A program made the translations under genes and the position numbers. From contig NZ_WNNK01000007.1 in assembly GCF_009724245.1 (NCBI RefSeq), forward strand, positions 216,022 to 280,021: a stretch of DNA of 64,000 bases, read 5' to 3'. The first letter of the stretch is position 1. The number at the start of each line of letters is the position of its first letter. Source of the stretch: Pseudomonas spelaei. Lineage in GTDB: Bacteria; Pseudomonadota; Gammaproteobacteria; Pseudomonadales; Pseudomonadaceae. Of this stretch, positions 49,683 through 60,185 are shown in pieces. The notes under the pieces are model-generated. The model saw only the letters and a program-made list of their open reading frames with translations, was not told the DNA's origin and ran no database searches.

Positions 49683-50864
49683 CTACTTAATCACCTTGGC
49701 ACGCCGCAGCTCATCTATCCGCCGAGCACTGAACCCCAACTCCGCCAACACTTCATCACTGTGAGCCCCCACCGCCGCGCCAATATGCCTGGGCGCCGGC
49801 AAGCCTTGCGAGAACTTCAGCGGGCAAGCCATTTGCGCCTGGGTCGAACCATCGCCCCGAGGCACCTGGCTGACCACTTCCCGGGCTTTCAATTGGGGAT
49901 GCTCAAGGGCTTCGCTCAAGCTCAACACCGGTTCGACACAGGCATCCGCTGCCGCGAACAACGCGCATAGCTCAGCAAAACTGCGCTTCTCGAACTCAAT
50001 CTGCAGTTGTTGCTTGAGCGCCTTCTGCTGCTCAGGCTTGGGCGACAACCCCTGGGCGGCCAGTTCCGGGCGCCCCAGGGCCGCACACAGTTGCTGCATG
50101 AAGGCCGGCTCCAGGCTGCCCACCGATAGCCAGCGGCCATCCCGCGAGCGGTAGTAGTCATAAAAGCTGCCGCCATTGAGCACTTGATTTTCCCACTCCG
50201 GCTCCACGCCACAGGCCAGATAACCGGCACCAGCCATGGCGTTAAAACTGAAGGCGCAGTCGGTCATGCTCACGTCCAGATACTGGCCGACGCCACTCTG
50301 TTGCCGGGCGATCACCGCCGCCAACAGGCCGATCACCGCATGCAGGGAGCCACCGCCGACGTCTGCCAACTGGACGCCCAAAGGCAACGGCCCACTGTCC
50401 CGGCGCCCGGTGTAGCTGGCCACACCGGACAGGGCCAGGTAGTTGATGTCATGGCCGGCGCGGTCCTTGTAGGGACCGGTCTGGCCGTAGCCGGTGATCG
50501 ACACGTAGATCAGCTTCGGATTGATCGCCTTCAAGGCCTCGTATCCCAGGCCCAACCGCTCCATGACACCGGGGCGAAACTGCTCAAGGACGATGTCGTG
50601 ATCTTTCACCAGTTGCCGAACGATCTCCACGGCTTCGGCCTGCTTGAGGTCCAGGGCCAGGCTGCGCTTGTTGCGATTCAGGTAAGCGTGGCTGGCCGAG
50701 ACGCCATGGTCATGGGGCGGTAGCACTCGCAGCAGGTCCATGCGGGTGGGCGATTCGATGCGCAGTACCTCAGCGCCCATGTCCGCCAACAATAACGAGG
50801 CGAATGGGCCCGGGAGCAAGGTGGAAAAATCCAGCACTTTGAGGGACGCCAAAGGACCTGACAT
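49683..50864 (-). CDS. Family III CoA-transferase (CaiB/BaiF, racemase-like)
   Basis: A 393-residue family III CoA-transferase. The catalytic Asp is Asp139, with adjacent His138, in RAGHDINYLALSG. The protein resembles alpha-methylacyl-CoA racemase (FRPGVMERLGLGYE). It may transfer CoA between acids or epimerise a branched acyl-CoA; the CaiB fold does both and the sequence alone does not decide. GGAG precedes the ATG at 50864; the longer open frame is rejected. It lies downstream of dctA after a strong terminator. Confidence 0.87.
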   Translation of the reverse strand: MSGPLASLKVLDFSTLLPGPFASLLLADMGAEVLRIESPTRMDLLRVLPPHDHGVSASHAYLNRNKRSLALDLKQAEAVEIVRQLVKDHDIVLEQFRPGVMERLGLGYEALKAINPKLIYVSITGYGQTGPYKDRAGHDINYLALSGVASYTGRRDSGPLPLGVQLADVGGGSLHAVIGLLAAVIARQQSGVGQYLDVSMTDCAFSFNAMAGAGYLACGVEPEWENQVLNGGSFYDYYRSRDGRWLSVGSLEPAFMQQLCAALGRPELAAQGLSPKPEQQKALKQQLQIEFEKRSFAELCALFAAADACVEPVLSLSEALEHPQLKAREVVSQVPRGDGSTQAQMACPLKFSQGLPAPRHIGAAVGAHSDEVLAELGFSARRIDELRRAKVIK

Positions 50865-50960
50865 GGGAGCTCCGATTCCGATTCGATTGCGCACAGAGTA
50901 GGCAGTGTTGGCGGTGAGCGGCAATTACATAAACTTTCAATAGCATTGACTGAGGCATAA

Positions 50961-50986
50961 AAAAACCCATCCGAAGATGGGTTTTT
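50961..50986 (-). terminator. Rho-independent terminator of dctA
   Basis: AAAAACCCATC and GATGGGTTTTT pair around CGAA; on the minus strand the T-run follows the stem. It lies 15 bp beyond the dctA stop. Confidence 0.9.
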
Positions 50987-51001
50987 CATGACCAGTACAG
51001 C

Positions 51002-52507
<1,506 letters not shown>

Positions 52508-52552
52508 TCAGGGATTATGGTTGCCTGGACGCCGTCATGAGGGTGGAGAAAG

Positions 52553-52643
52553 TGGCGGACTTCCGCCAACCCAGCCAATCTCGTCCTACAATTTGGCGGA
52601 TATCCGCCTTGTGGTACCCAAGGGTGATGGCTAACATCCGCCA
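52553..52643. promoter_or_regulatory. Palindromic upstream sites (candidate DctD enhancers)
   Basis: TGGCGGACTTCCGCCA (52553-52568) and GGCGGATATCCGCC (52595-52608) are near-perfect palindromes with centres 41 bp apart, about four helical turns. A partial third site, ATCCGCCA (52636-52643), follows. They lie 78-170 bp upstream of the sigma-54 promoter, the usual position for an NtrC-family activator. They also precede the AraC gene and might serve it instead. Confidence 0.6.
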
Positions 52644-52664
52644 CTCAAAGGACGAGGCCCCTTC

Positions 52665-53663
52665 ATGCGTGAACGTACCATCGCCAGTCATTACGCCCGG
52701 GCCGCCCTCGGTGGTGCACGTCGGGCCGGCTACGATTACTCGGGCGTACTGCAACAGGTAGGCATCACACCCGAGCTGCTCAGCGAACCTCGTGCCCGCA
52801 TCGCGCCAGAGCAATTCACCCGGCTGCTGCAAATGCTCTGGCTGGAGCTGGATGACGAATACCTGGGGTTTGCCGAAGGTCCGAGCAAGCGCGGCACCTT
52901 CGCCATGATGTGCCACGCGCTGATCCACTGCCGTACCCTGGAGAAAGCGCTGGAGCGCGGCTTATTATTTTATAGCCTATTCCCGCAAGGTCCGCGCTGG
53001 CACCTGACGCGTGAAGGCGATATGGCCCGCCTGAGCCTGGACGACTCCCAGTTGTGGGACCCGGATCACTTCTTGAGTGAATGCCTGCTGGTGATCTGGC
53101 ATCGCCTCGGCAGTTGGCTGATCGGCCAGCGCATTCGCCTGGACCAGGCGACGTTCAGCTACCCGATGCCAGCCCACAGTGGCGAGTACGATTTGCTGTT
53201 CCCCTGCCCCCAGGTGTTCGGCGCTTCCACCAGCAGCCTGGTGTTTCATAGCCGTTACTTGAGCCTGCCGCTGCTGCAGGACGAACGTACCCTCAAACTG
53301 TTCCTTGAGCGCTCCCCCGCCGACCTGCTGTCGCGTCCCGATGAGGGTGATAGCTTGAGCAGCCAGTTGCGGCGCTTACTGAGTCGCGACCGCACGCCTT
53401 GGCCGGATCTGGAAGCCGTCGCCCAACACCTGCATATCAGCCCACAAACCTTGCGCCGGCATTTGCGCGAGGAAGGCACCAGTTTTCAGGCACTCAAGGA
53501 TGAGTTGCGGCGCGACATCGCGATTTTCCACCTGGGGCGAGCGGATTTGTCGCTGCAGGAAATCGCCGAACAGCTGGGGTTTTCGGAGCCGTCGGCGTTT
53601 CATCGGGCGTTCAAGAAATGGACCGGGCTGACGCCGGGGGCGTATCGGGCGCAGGAAAGTTAG
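52665..53663 (+). CDS. AraC-family transcriptional regulator
   Basis: A 332-residue regulator of the group with an N-terminal arabinose-binding-type domain (about 20-205) and a C-terminal double helix-turn-helix (about 230-330; VAQHLHISPQTLRRHLREEGTSF and IAEQLGFSEPSAFHRAFKKWTG). It is divergent from dctA across 331 bp containing a sigma-54 promoter and palindromes. Regulators of this type often control adjacent catabolic genes, and the CoA-transferase or dctA are candidates, but no target is shown. Confidence 0.9.
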   Translation: MRERTIASHYARAALGGARRAGYDYSGVLQQVGITPELLSEPRARIAPEQFTRLLQMLWLELDDEYLGFAEGPSKRGTFAMMCHALIHCRTLEKALERGLLFYSLFPQGPRWHLTREGDMARLSLDDSQLWDPDHFLSECLLVIWHRLGSWLIGQRIRLDQATFSYPMPAHSGEYDLLFPCPQVFGASTSSLVFHSRYLSLPLLQDERTLKLFLERSPADLLSRPDEGDSLSSQLRRLLSRDRTPWPDLEAVAQHLHISPQTLRRHLREEGTSFQALKDELRRDIAIFHLGRADLSLQEIAEQLGFSEPSAFHRAFKKWTGLTPGAYRAQES

Positions 53664-53686
53664 AGATGTATTGCCTGGACTGGCCC

Positions 53687-53755
53687 CATCGCGGGCAAGC
53701 CCGGCTCCCACAGTTGACCGCATTCCAATGTGGGAGCCGGGCTTGCCCGCGATAG
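53687..53755. repeat. REP pair, tail-to-tail
   Basis: CATCGCGGGCAAGCCCGG and CCGGGCTTGCCCGCGAT flank 18 bases, GTGGGAGC ends inward. Placed between the convergent AraC and phoQ genes. Confidence 0.88.
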
Positions 53756-53776
53756 GGCCGGTGAATCCAACGAAAA

Positions 53777-55123
53777 TCAAACCGCCGGAAAGTGAATCTT
53801 GAACGCCGCGCCCCCCAACGGCGAATCCCCAAGGGTCAGCCGTGCGCCGTAGCTTTCAATGATGTCTTTGACCACCGCCAAACCAATCCCCTGCCCCGGA
53901 TGCTGGCGATCCAGCCGCTCACCCCTTTGCAGGATCCGCGCACGCTGGTCCGGTGGCACGCCTGGGCCATCATCTTCGATGCACAGTTCGATGCCTTCCA
54001 GGCTTTCTTGCAGGGTGACACGTACCTCGCTGAGGCACAGGCGATAAGCGTTTTCCAGCAGGTTGCCGAGTAACTCCAGCAAGGCGCCCTTCTCGATGGG
54101 CACATCGCAGGCTTCCGGCAGCACAAAGGCAACGTGGACAGCCTTGTCGCGATAGACCTTGTCCAGCGTGTCGCACAAGCTTTGCAACACCGGCTGCAAG
54201 CGCACCTGGTGACGCACCAGGCCACTTTTGCGCAGGCTGGCGCGCTGCAGTTGATAGCTGATCTGTTGGCTCATGCGTTCGATCTGCGACTGCAGTACCC
54301 AGGCCTGATCGCGGTCTTCGGGGCGCTGGGCCATGTCTTCGCTGACGCCCTGCAAGACGGCCAGCGGGGTTTTCAGGCTATGGGCCAGGTCATCCAGGGA
54401 GTCGCGGTAGCGGGTGCGTTGTTCGCGCTCGCTATGGAGCAGACGGTTGAGGGATCCGGTCAGGCGCAACAGCTCCCGAGGGTGTTCTTCACTGAGGCTT
54501 TCGCGGGTGCCACCTTCGATCTGGTCCAACTCCTGGCTCAGCCGCCGCAACGCTTGCAATCCCCAGGTCAAGCCGATCCAGAGCAACGTCAGCAACACCA
54601 GCAACGCCGCGCCAAAGCCCAGGTAGAGGTTCTCCCGCAGGCCTTCGAGGGTCAGTTGGTATTCGCGCACCGGTTGCAGGGCGACGATACTGAAGGCTGC
54701 ACTTTTGCCCCCCAGCAACTTGACCTCGACGTCATAGACAAAGAATTCCTGGCCGTTGGCTTCGCGAATCCTGGCGAACTCATTACCGCGCCCGTCATAG
54801 CGCGGTTTGTAGTTGATGTTTTCTTCCTGGGTCGCCCGCGAACGCCAGACCAGATGGCCCTCACGGTCATAGATGTAACCCAGCAGGCGGCTGTCGGTGA
54901 GGTTGAAGCGTTCATCCGGCAATTGCGCCGGCATCAACAGGCGGTTGTTTTCGACACGTGCCGCAGAAATCAGGGTCGTTACGTCAGACGCCAAACGCTG
55001 CTCGATGGAGTCCTGCAAGGCCAGGCTGAAGGCGCCTTGCATCGCTGGCAGCAACGCCAGCATGAACAATACGGCCAAGGTGGTGGCCGCCAGCATCAGG
55101 CGCACACGTAACGAGCGAATCAA
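53777..55123 (-). CDS. phoQ: Sensor histidine kinase PhoQ
   Basis: A 448-residue membrane kinase sensing low divalent cations, cationic peptides or envelope stress. A membrane helix at about 9-29 and a second near 170-190 flank the periplasmic sensor; HAMP and a HisKA domain follow, with phospho-acceptor in LDDLAHSLKTPLAV, then the ATPase region (GQGIGLAVVKDII). The start overlaps phoP by 4 nt. Its identity rests on the unmistakable PhoP encoded beside it and the dctA neighbourhood. PhoPQ typically controls lipid A modification and polymyxin tolerance. Confidence 0.93.
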   Translation of the reverse strand: MIRSLRVRLMLAATTLAVLFMLALLPAMQGAFSLALQDSIEQRLASDVTTLISAARVENNRLLMPAQLPDERFNLTDSRLLGYIYDREGHLVWRSRATQEENINYKPRYDGRGNEFARIREANGQEFFVYDVEVKLLGGKSAAFSIVALQPVREYQLTLEGLRENLYLGFGAALLVLLTLLWIGLTWGLQALRRLSQELDQIEGGTRESLSEEHPRELLRLTGSLNRLLHSEREQRTRYRDSLDDLAHSLKTPLAVLQGVSEDMAQRPEDRDQAWVLQSQIERMSQQISYQLQRASLRKSGLVRHQVRLQPVLQSLCDTLDKVYRDKAVHVAFVLPEACDVPIEKGALLELLGNLLENAYRLCLSEVRVTLQESLEGIELCIEDDGPGVPPDQRARILQRGERLDRQHPGQGIGLAVVKDIIESYGARLTLGDSPLGGAAFKIHFPAV

Positions 55124-55797
55124 CGGCAGCGCTCGTTAAACAGGTAACCCAGGCCACGCACGGTGTCGATCGGCTTGAAACCCGCCGGCCCTTCCAGCTT
55201 GCGACGCAGACGGCCGACCAGCACTTCGATCACATTCGGATCACGCTCGTCGTCATCGGGGTAGAGCTGTTCCATCAGGCGATCCTTGGCCACCACCTGT
55301 TGATGGTGACGCATCAAATATTCAAGGATCCGGTATTCGTAGGCGGTCAGTGCCAGTGGCTGCTCCTCGAGGGAGGCCTGCTTGCGATTAAGGTCCAGCA
55401 GCAAGGGGCCGGCGACGATGGTCGACTGGGTGAAACCGCTGGAGCGACGCAGCAGCGCGTTCATCCGCGCTTCCAGCTCTTCGAACTGGAACGGTTTGAC
55501 CACATAATCGTCGGCACCCGCCGCCAGGCCTTCGACCTTGTCCTGCCAGTTGCCGCGGGCCGTCAGGATCAGGATCGGGAACGTCTTGGCCTGGGCCCGC
55601 AACTGGCGGATCAGGTCCAGCCCGCTCATGCCCGGCAGGCCCAGGTCGATGACTGCCAGGTCATGGTTGAATTGCCCGGTCTGGTACAACGCCTCCTCGG
55701 CATTGGCCACGGCTTCAACCACGTGACCGCTGTCGGTGAGTCGGGTCAGCAAGTGATGACGCAACAGCGCCTCATCTTCCACAACCAGCAATTTCAT
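55120..55797 (-). CDS. phoP: Response regulator PhoP
   Basis: A 225-residue OmpR-family regulator. Phospho-acceptor Asp lies in DLAVIDLGLPGMSG, and the DNA-binding domain ends RPIDTVRGLGYLFNERC-like. MKLLVVEDEALLRHHL is the standard PhoP start, with GGAG eight bases before the ATG at 55797. It lies 18 bp after the small secreted-protein gene, so both probably share the promoter with PhoP-type repeats upstream, giving positive autoregulation. Confidence 0.95.
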   Translation of the reverse strand: MKLLVVEDEALLRHHLLTRLTDSGHVVEAVANAEEALYQTGQFNHDLAVIDLGLPGMSGLDLIRQLRAQAKTFPILILTARGNWQDKVEGLAAGADDYVVKPFQFEELEARMNALLRRSSGFTQSTIVAGPLLLDLNRKQASLEEQPLALTAYEYRILEYLMRHHQQVVAKDRLMEQLYPDDDERDPNVIEVLVGRLRRKLEGPAGFKPIDTVRGLGYLFNERCR

Positions 55798-55815
55798 AAA
55801 GCTCTCCAAGGCAAA

Positions 55816-56133
55816 TCAACTTTCCGGCAGGGGTACATCATAGCGGCCCTGCAGGTCTTGCTGGCGTAGTTTAGTGCCGTTAAAACGGCCGGACAGGTTC
55901 TCGTATCCTGCGTAATAGGGCGACGACGGCGTCGCCCGACCCAGAGGCTGGCCCCAGGTAGAGCGCTGACCACCGGCATCATTGAAGCTGACGTGATCAA
56001 GACCTGCACTCACACTGCTGGATTTCTTGACCCGGTTATTGTCCTGGATCACCAGGCTACCGTCAGACGCCTGGACTGCGGCACTGGCACTGAGCATGGT
56101 AACCGCCAACATCAGCTTCTTGAACGTCGTCAT
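55816..56133 (-). CDS. Small secreted protein upstream of phoP
   Basis: A 105-residue protein with a clear Sec signal (MTTFKKLMLAVTMLSASAAVQA, cleavage after Ala22) and a mature polar domain of about 83 residues rich in Ser, Gly and Asp. No cysteine and no membrane helix. I recognise no family. It is the first gene of a unit with phoP and phoQ, the place where P. aeruginosa has oprH, but it is not an OprH-like barrel. Such small periplasmic proteins sometimes modulate sensor kinases; that is only a hypothesis here. Confidence 0.8.
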   Translation of the reverse strand: MTTFKKLMLAVTMLSASAAVQASDGSLVIQDNNRVKKSSSVSAGLDHVSFNDAGGQRSTWGQPLGRATPSSPYYAGYENLSGRFNGTKLRQQDLQGRYDVPLPES

Positions 56134-56172
56134 AGTGCTACCTCGTACGCTTTGGGCTTTGGGTACGGGCCC

Positions 56173-56228
56173 AGACTACGCAGGCGCCCCTGAACTCCCC
56201 CTGAACACTCTCTGAACCTGGGCTGAAC
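56173..56228 (-). promoter_or_regulatory. Four phased PhoP-type boxes and -10 of the phoPQ operon
   Basis: On the minus strand GTTCAG occurs four times, with plus-strand starts at 56223, 56212, 56201 and 56190, exactly 11 bp apart. A TAGTCT -10 element (56178-56173) lies 11 bp downstream of the last repeat. PhoP binds direct hexamer repeats at 11-bp period placed over the -35 region, so this is a near-ideal PhoP-dependent promoter, with twice the usual number of half-sites. Confidence 0.8.
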
Positions 56229-56237
56229 CGGAGTCCC

Positions 56238-56352
56238 GTAGCCGCTGCCGAGGCACGAGGCTGCGATGGGTTTGGTGCGGCATTCCGACGAAGCAGCCCC
56301 CGAGGACGGCCCTGCGGACCGTATCGCAGCCTCGTGCCTCGACAGCGGCTAC
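56238..56352. repeat. Long REP-type inverted repeat (third class)
   Basis: GTAGCCGCTGCCGAGGCACG and CGTGCCTCGACAGCGGCTAC are 30-base arms with about 55 bases between. The sequence (GAGGCACGAGGCTGCGAT) differs from the other REP classes in the window. It lies between the phoPQ promoter and the divergent phosphopantetheinyl transferase. Confidence 0.85.
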
Positions 56353-56396
56353 ATTGAGTCTTCCATGGTCCCTCCTGCCCATGCAAAATACCCGGC

Positions 56397-57113
56397 ATGA
56401 ATCCCCTACCTGCCTGCTGCTCTCCACTCGACGCCCATTGGCCGCTGCCCGATCCTTTACCAGGCACGGTGCTCCTGAGCACCCGCTTTGATCCGAGCCT
56501 GCTGGTCGCCGGCGACTTCCTGCGCAGCGCTGTGCCGCCGCCCGCCAGTATCCAGCGCTCGGTGGCCAAGCGTCAGGCCGAGTTCCTGGCCGGACGGCTC
56601 TGTGCCCGCGCGGCCCTGCAACAACTTGAAGGGTTAGATTGTGTCCCGGCCATTGGCGAGGACCGTGCGCCCGTATGGCCTGAACATATCTGCGGTTCGA
56701 TCACCCACAGCACCGGGCACGCGGCGGCCATCGTTGCGCATAAGGCGCAGTGGCGCGGACTGGGGATGGATCTGGAAAATGTGTTGACGCTTGAACGGGC
56801 CGAGCGGCTTGCCGGGGAGATCCTGACGCCGGATGAGTTGCAGCGCATGGCAAGTGGCCCGCGAGCTCAGGTTGCACAGTGGGTGACCCTGACCTTTTCA
56901 GCCAAGGAAAGCCTGTTCAAGGCGCTCTACCCCATCGTGCAGAAGCGCTTCTACTTTGAACATGCCGAGGTTGTGGAGTGGTCCGAGACAGGGCATGCGC
57001 GATTGCGGCTGCTGACGGATCTGTCGGATGAGTGGTGCCATGGCACGGAGCTGGAGGCGCAGTTTTCGGTACATGAGGGGCAGTTGCTGAGCCTGGTGGC
57101 TATCAGCGCCTGA
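56397..57113 (+). CDS. pcpS: 4'-phosphopantetheinyl transferase (PcpS/EntD-like)
   Basis: A 238-residue EntD-type enzyme that moves the phosphopantetheine arm of CoA onto carrier proteins. The magnesium-binding region GMDLEN (near 126) and the signature WVTLTFSAKESLFKALYP (near 160) are intact. In P. aeruginosa a single broad-range enzyme, PcpS, serves both fatty acid ACP and siderophore synthetases; this is probably its ortholog, so its substrate set includes the AcpP encoded in this window. Confidence 0.9.
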   Translation: MNPLPACCSPLDAHWPLPDPLPGTVLLSTRFDPSLLVAGDFLRSAVPPPASIQRSVAKRQAEFLAGRLCARAALQQLEGLDCVPAIGEDRAPVWPEHICGSITHSTGHAAAIVAHKAQWRGLGMDLENVLTLERAERLAGEILTPDELQRMASGPRAQVAQWVTLTFSAKESLFKALYPIVQKRFYFEHAEVVEWSETGHARLRLLTDLSDEWCHGTELEAQFSVHEGQLLSLVAISA

Positions 57114-57121
57114 TCAATTGT

Positions 57122-57200
57122 CATCGCGGGCAAGCCCGCTCCCACAGTGGATCGAGTTGTCAGGACGCACGCCGATTAAATGTGCGGGCTTGCCCGCGAT
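57122..57200. repeat. REP pair, tail-to-tail, right copy degenerate
   Basis: CATCGCGGGCAAGCCCGCTC at left; the right copy TGTGCGGGCTTGCCCGCGAT has lost the GGGAGC part. It separates the convergent pcpS and RstB-like genes. Confidence 0.85.
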
Positions 57201-57207
57201 GGCAATC

Positions 57208-58818
57208 TCAAGTTTTCTCCTGATCCCTCGGCCAGCTCAAACTGAAACACGCGCCACCCAGGTTGTTGCTCTTGCTGATCAGCGCCCGCCCGCCATGCCA
57301 ATAGATGATCCGCCGCACAATCGACAACCCCAGCCCATGCCCGCCCGAAGCGCGGGTGCGGCTGTCGTCCAGGCGCAAGAACGGGGTAAAGATGCGTTCC
57401 CAGGCATGTTCCGGCACACCCGGGCCGTCGTCTTCCACGTCGATCCGGCAACGCACCTGCCCTACCTGATAGCTGATCAACACGTGCCCTTTCGCATGGC
57501 GCATCGCATTGCTCACCAGATTTTGCAGTGCGCGGTGCAGGTAGCGCGGTTCAGCGTCGACCCAGGCGTCATCCCAATGGGCCGATGACAGGCAAATACC
57601 TCGCACCACGTTGATTTCCGGGCGCAGTGGCGCCAACTCGTCAATTACCTGATCGAGCAAAGCACTGAGGTCGACCCGCTGGTAATTCAGCGCCGGCGAA
57701 CCTTGTTCCAGACGCGCATAGGTCAGCATCTCGTCCACCAGGCCATCGAGGTCCTGGATATCGCTGTCCATGCCTTCCATATACTTGCGCCGGGCCTCAG
57801 GGGTCGCGGCATCGCCGATCATCTCCAAGCCAAAACGCAGGCGCGCCACCGGTGTGCGCAGCTCGTGGGACACCGCACGCACCAATTCACGCTGAATCGC
57901 CAGCAGACGCTGCAAGTGTTCAGCCATGCCATTGAAGGCCGCCGCCAGGCGCCCCACCGAATCGGCACCGCGGGCGGGTACCCGAGCTTCCAGATTACCC
58001 TTGGCGATACGCGTGGCGGCAGATTCCAACCCGCTCAAGCGCCGCTCCAATTGCCGTACCAGCAGGTAGACGATCAAGCCGATCAAGGACAGGCCAATCA
58101 GCGCGATCAGGATCAGCCATTGCGCCGGATAAGGATTCATCTGGTACAACGGGCCGATTTCCAGAACCCACGGGGTACCGACCATACCGGCAAACACCCG
58201 GATCGAATCACCGCCCTTGCCCAGCGCCATCACGGTGTCACCCTCCGCCACGCGGCGGCGCTGGTCATCGTCCATGTCGGCCTGGTCGAGGCTCACCAGA
58301 TGCATTTCGAAGCCAAAACCCTTGGCCTCTTTCAGATCCGCCAGCCGTTGCGGCTGCTCGGCGACCGGAAAGCGCACCAACTCATCGGCGAGCAGATAAA
58401 TAGTCGCCCGGGCCAGTTGCTCACTGATCTGCTGCACTTCCCCTGTCAGCAACAACTGCTCGGTTTCACTGACCAACCGCAACACCTTGGCGGCATGGGG
58501 ACCGGTTTGCTCCACCAGGACCTGGCCACGTTGCAGGCGATTGCGCTGGGTGAGGTCGAGATGCGCATCGGCCACTGCCTGCAACTCCAGGGGAATGCCC
58601 AGCAAACGCTCCCACACCGCCAAAGCGCGGCGCCGTTCGATGGCACTCATCGATTGCAGGTTGTCACCCATCAACGCGAAAGTGCCGTGGGCCAGGCGTT
58701 CGCGGTACTGACCGCCACGCACCTCATTGAGCAAGTGCAGGGCCAGCACGCCGAGCAGGGCAACCAGGATCAGCGCCGCGCACATGCCGCCATAGATGCG
58801 CAGGAAAATCGAATTCAC
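57208..58818 (-). CDS. Sensor histidine kinase (RstB-like)
   Basis: A 536-residue kinase: membrane helix at about 10-30, a periplasmic domain of some 200 residues, second helix near 235-255 (LILIALIGLSLIGLIVYLL), HAMP, HisKA with AVSHELRTPVARL (near 315) and an ATPase domain (GLGLSIVRRIIYWHGG). Larger than most kinases of its class, with the extra length in the sensor. GTGA overlap with the regulator upstream. The pair lies beside nrdA in P. aeruginosa too (PA1157/PA1158, from memory). Signal unknown. Confidence 0.88.
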   Translation of the reverse strand: MNSIFLRIYGGMCAALILVALLGVLALHLLNEVRGGQYRERLAHGTFALMGDNLQSMSAIERRRALAVWERLLGIPLELQAVADAHLDLTQRNRLQRGQVLVEQTGPHAAKVLRLVSETEQLLLTGEVQQISEQLARATIYLLADELVRFPVAEQPQRLADLKEAKGFGFEMHLVSLDQADMDDDQRRRVAEGDTVMALGKGGDSIRVFAGMVGTPWVLEIGPLYQMNPYPAQWLILIALIGLSLIGLIVYLLVRQLERRLSGLESAATRIAKGNLEARVPARGADSVGRLAAAFNGMAEHLQRLLAIQRELVRAVSHELRTPVARLRFGLEMIGDAATPEARRKYMEGMDSDIQDLDGLVDEMLTYARLEQGSPALNYQRVDLSALLDQVIDELAPLRPEINVVRGICLSSAHWDDAWVDAEPRYLHRALQNLVSNAMRHAKGHVLISYQVGQVRCRIDVEDDGPGVPEHAWERIFTPFLRLDDSRTRASGGHGLGLSIVRRIIYWHGGRALISKSNNLGGACFSLSWPRDQEKT

Positions 58819-59540
58819 AGCGGCATATCGGCGGCAGCTTCGGGGACGAACAGGTAGCCTTTGCTGCGAATGGTCTTGATCAGGCGCGGGTGGATCGGGT
58901 CATCGCCGATTTTCGGACGGATCCGCGAGATGCGCACATCGATAGAGCGATCCTGGCCGTCGTAGCCGATGCCACGCAGGGCCGTGAAGATTTCTTCCCG
59001 AGACAGGATGCGCCCGGCATTGGCCACCAACAGCCATAGCAGGTCGAACTCGGCGCTGGTCAGTTCGATGCCGCCGCCGTGCAGCCAGGCTTCGCGCAGG
59101 GCGTTGTCCACTACCAACGGGCCGAATTGCAGGCGCCGCTGTTTCTCGGGGGCCACGGGCTCAACACTTTCGCTGCGCCGCAACAGGGCCTGAATCCGGG
59201 CCAGCAGCAAGCGCGGGCGCACCGGTTTACAGACGTAGTCATCAGCGCCCATGTCCAGACCCAGCACCTGGTCCATGTCATCGGTGCGCGCGGTCAACAT
59301 CAGGATCACCCCGTCGTAGCGCTCGCGCACTTTACGGCAGATGCTCAGGCCGTCTTCCCCCGGCAGCATCAGGTCGAGGATCACCAGGTCCGGTTGTTCG
59401 GCGATGATCCGCGCCACCGCCAGGGCGCCGTTGCCTTCCACCGAGACCCGCAGGCCGTTGCCCTCCAGGTAATCACGGGTCAACTCAGCCAGACGCTGGT
59501 CATCCTCGACAATCAATACCTGCCAGGCTTCATGCTCCAC
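58815..59540 (-). CDS. OmpR-family response regulator (RstA-like)
   Basis: A 241-residue regulator. Receiver Asp is in DLVILDLMLPGEDG, Lys in DDYVCKPVRP. The winged helix carries DRSIDVRISRIRPKIGDD, close to RstA. GTG start with GAGGA seven bases upstream. It and its kinase probably act as a pair. Its promoter shares a roughly 0.86 kb gap with nrdA. Confidence 0.88.
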   Translation of the reverse strand: MEHEAWQVLIVEDDQRLAELTRDYLEGNGLRVSVEGNGALAVARIIAEQPDLVILDLMLPGEDGLSICRKVRERYDGVILMLTARTDDMDQVLGLDMGADDYVCKPVRPRLLLARIQALLRRSESVEPVAPEKQRRLQFGPLVVDNALREAWLHGGGIELTSAEFDLLWLLVANAGRILSREEIFTALRGIGYDGQDRSIDVRISRIRPKIGDDPIHPRLIKTIRSKGYLFVPEAAADMPL

Positions 59541-59590
59541 GGGTGGTCCTCGTTTTTATAAGCGATTTGTCAGGACTGCGCAGGTTCAAA

Positions 59591-59679
59591 TGTGGGAGCG
59601 GGCTTGCCCGCGATAGCAGTGTGTCAGGCAACCTATCTACTACTGATCCACCGTCATCGCGGGCAAGCCCGCTCCCACA
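59591..59679. repeat. REPIN
   Basis: TGTGGGAGCGGGCTTGCCCG at left, inverted as CGGGCAAGCCCGCTCCCACA at right, about 40 bases between. It lies in the RstA/nrdA gap. Confidence 0.9.
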
Positions 59680-59945
59680 TTTTGATCTTCGCCAGCCGTA
59701 CCTAATTTGTCATGCATAAAGGGCATAACAGTGTAGGAATAAAGGCCGATTGTAGCCATGGCCTGACCCTGCAACACAAGCCAGGAAATGCATTCGGTGA
59801 TCGCGTTTTTTTGTGGTAGGGTTCGCGCCCGCAAAAATCCACCCAGGAGATTTCAGCCTGGAATATTCGGTGACAAACGGTACAGTCCAGCAGTACTGCG
59901 GCCTACGCGCCTATTCCACGTTTCATACACATTTTACCCACAGCG

Positions 59946-59954
59946 TTATCCACA
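59946..59954 (+). promoter_or_regulatory. DnaA box upstream of nrdA
   Basis: TTATCCACA is an exact DnaA 9-mer. E. coli nrdAB is controlled by DnaA boxes in its promoter region, so coupling of dNTP supply to initiation is plausible. A single match could be chance. Between the REPIN (to 59679) and this box I see no gene or clear element. Confidence 0.5.
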
Positions 59955-60008
59955 GGTAGTCCGTTGCTAAGCCCCCCAAAACGCATTATCTTGTACCTCG
60001 TCGCCAAA

Positions 60009-60030
60009 AAAACCCTACATGTAGGGTTTT
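60009..60030. promoter_or_regulatory. 22-bp perfect palindrome before nrdA
   Basis: AAAACCCTACATGTAGGGTTTT is perfectly symmetric. It could be an operator, or a hairpin with a T-run on either strand acting as a bidirectional terminator or attenuator. Confidence 0.6.
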
Positions 60031-60185
60031 GAGCGAAAAAACCAAACACATATCAGCCAAGAAACTCAAGCGCTTTCTTGCTCCTGTTTGGTGGAACTAA
60101 AGGCTTTTTCAGTAGACCAAACCGCGCACGCGGATGGCAGCCGCTTTCCAGCCCACAACGGGGAAAACGGTACGGGTGTTGCAGA

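Noticed and set aside
59788..59970. 60-codon plus-strand open frame in the nrdA leader
   Set aside because: Composition is basic and random-looking, no Shine-Dalgarno sequence, and it crosses the DnaA-box region; not supported as a gene.
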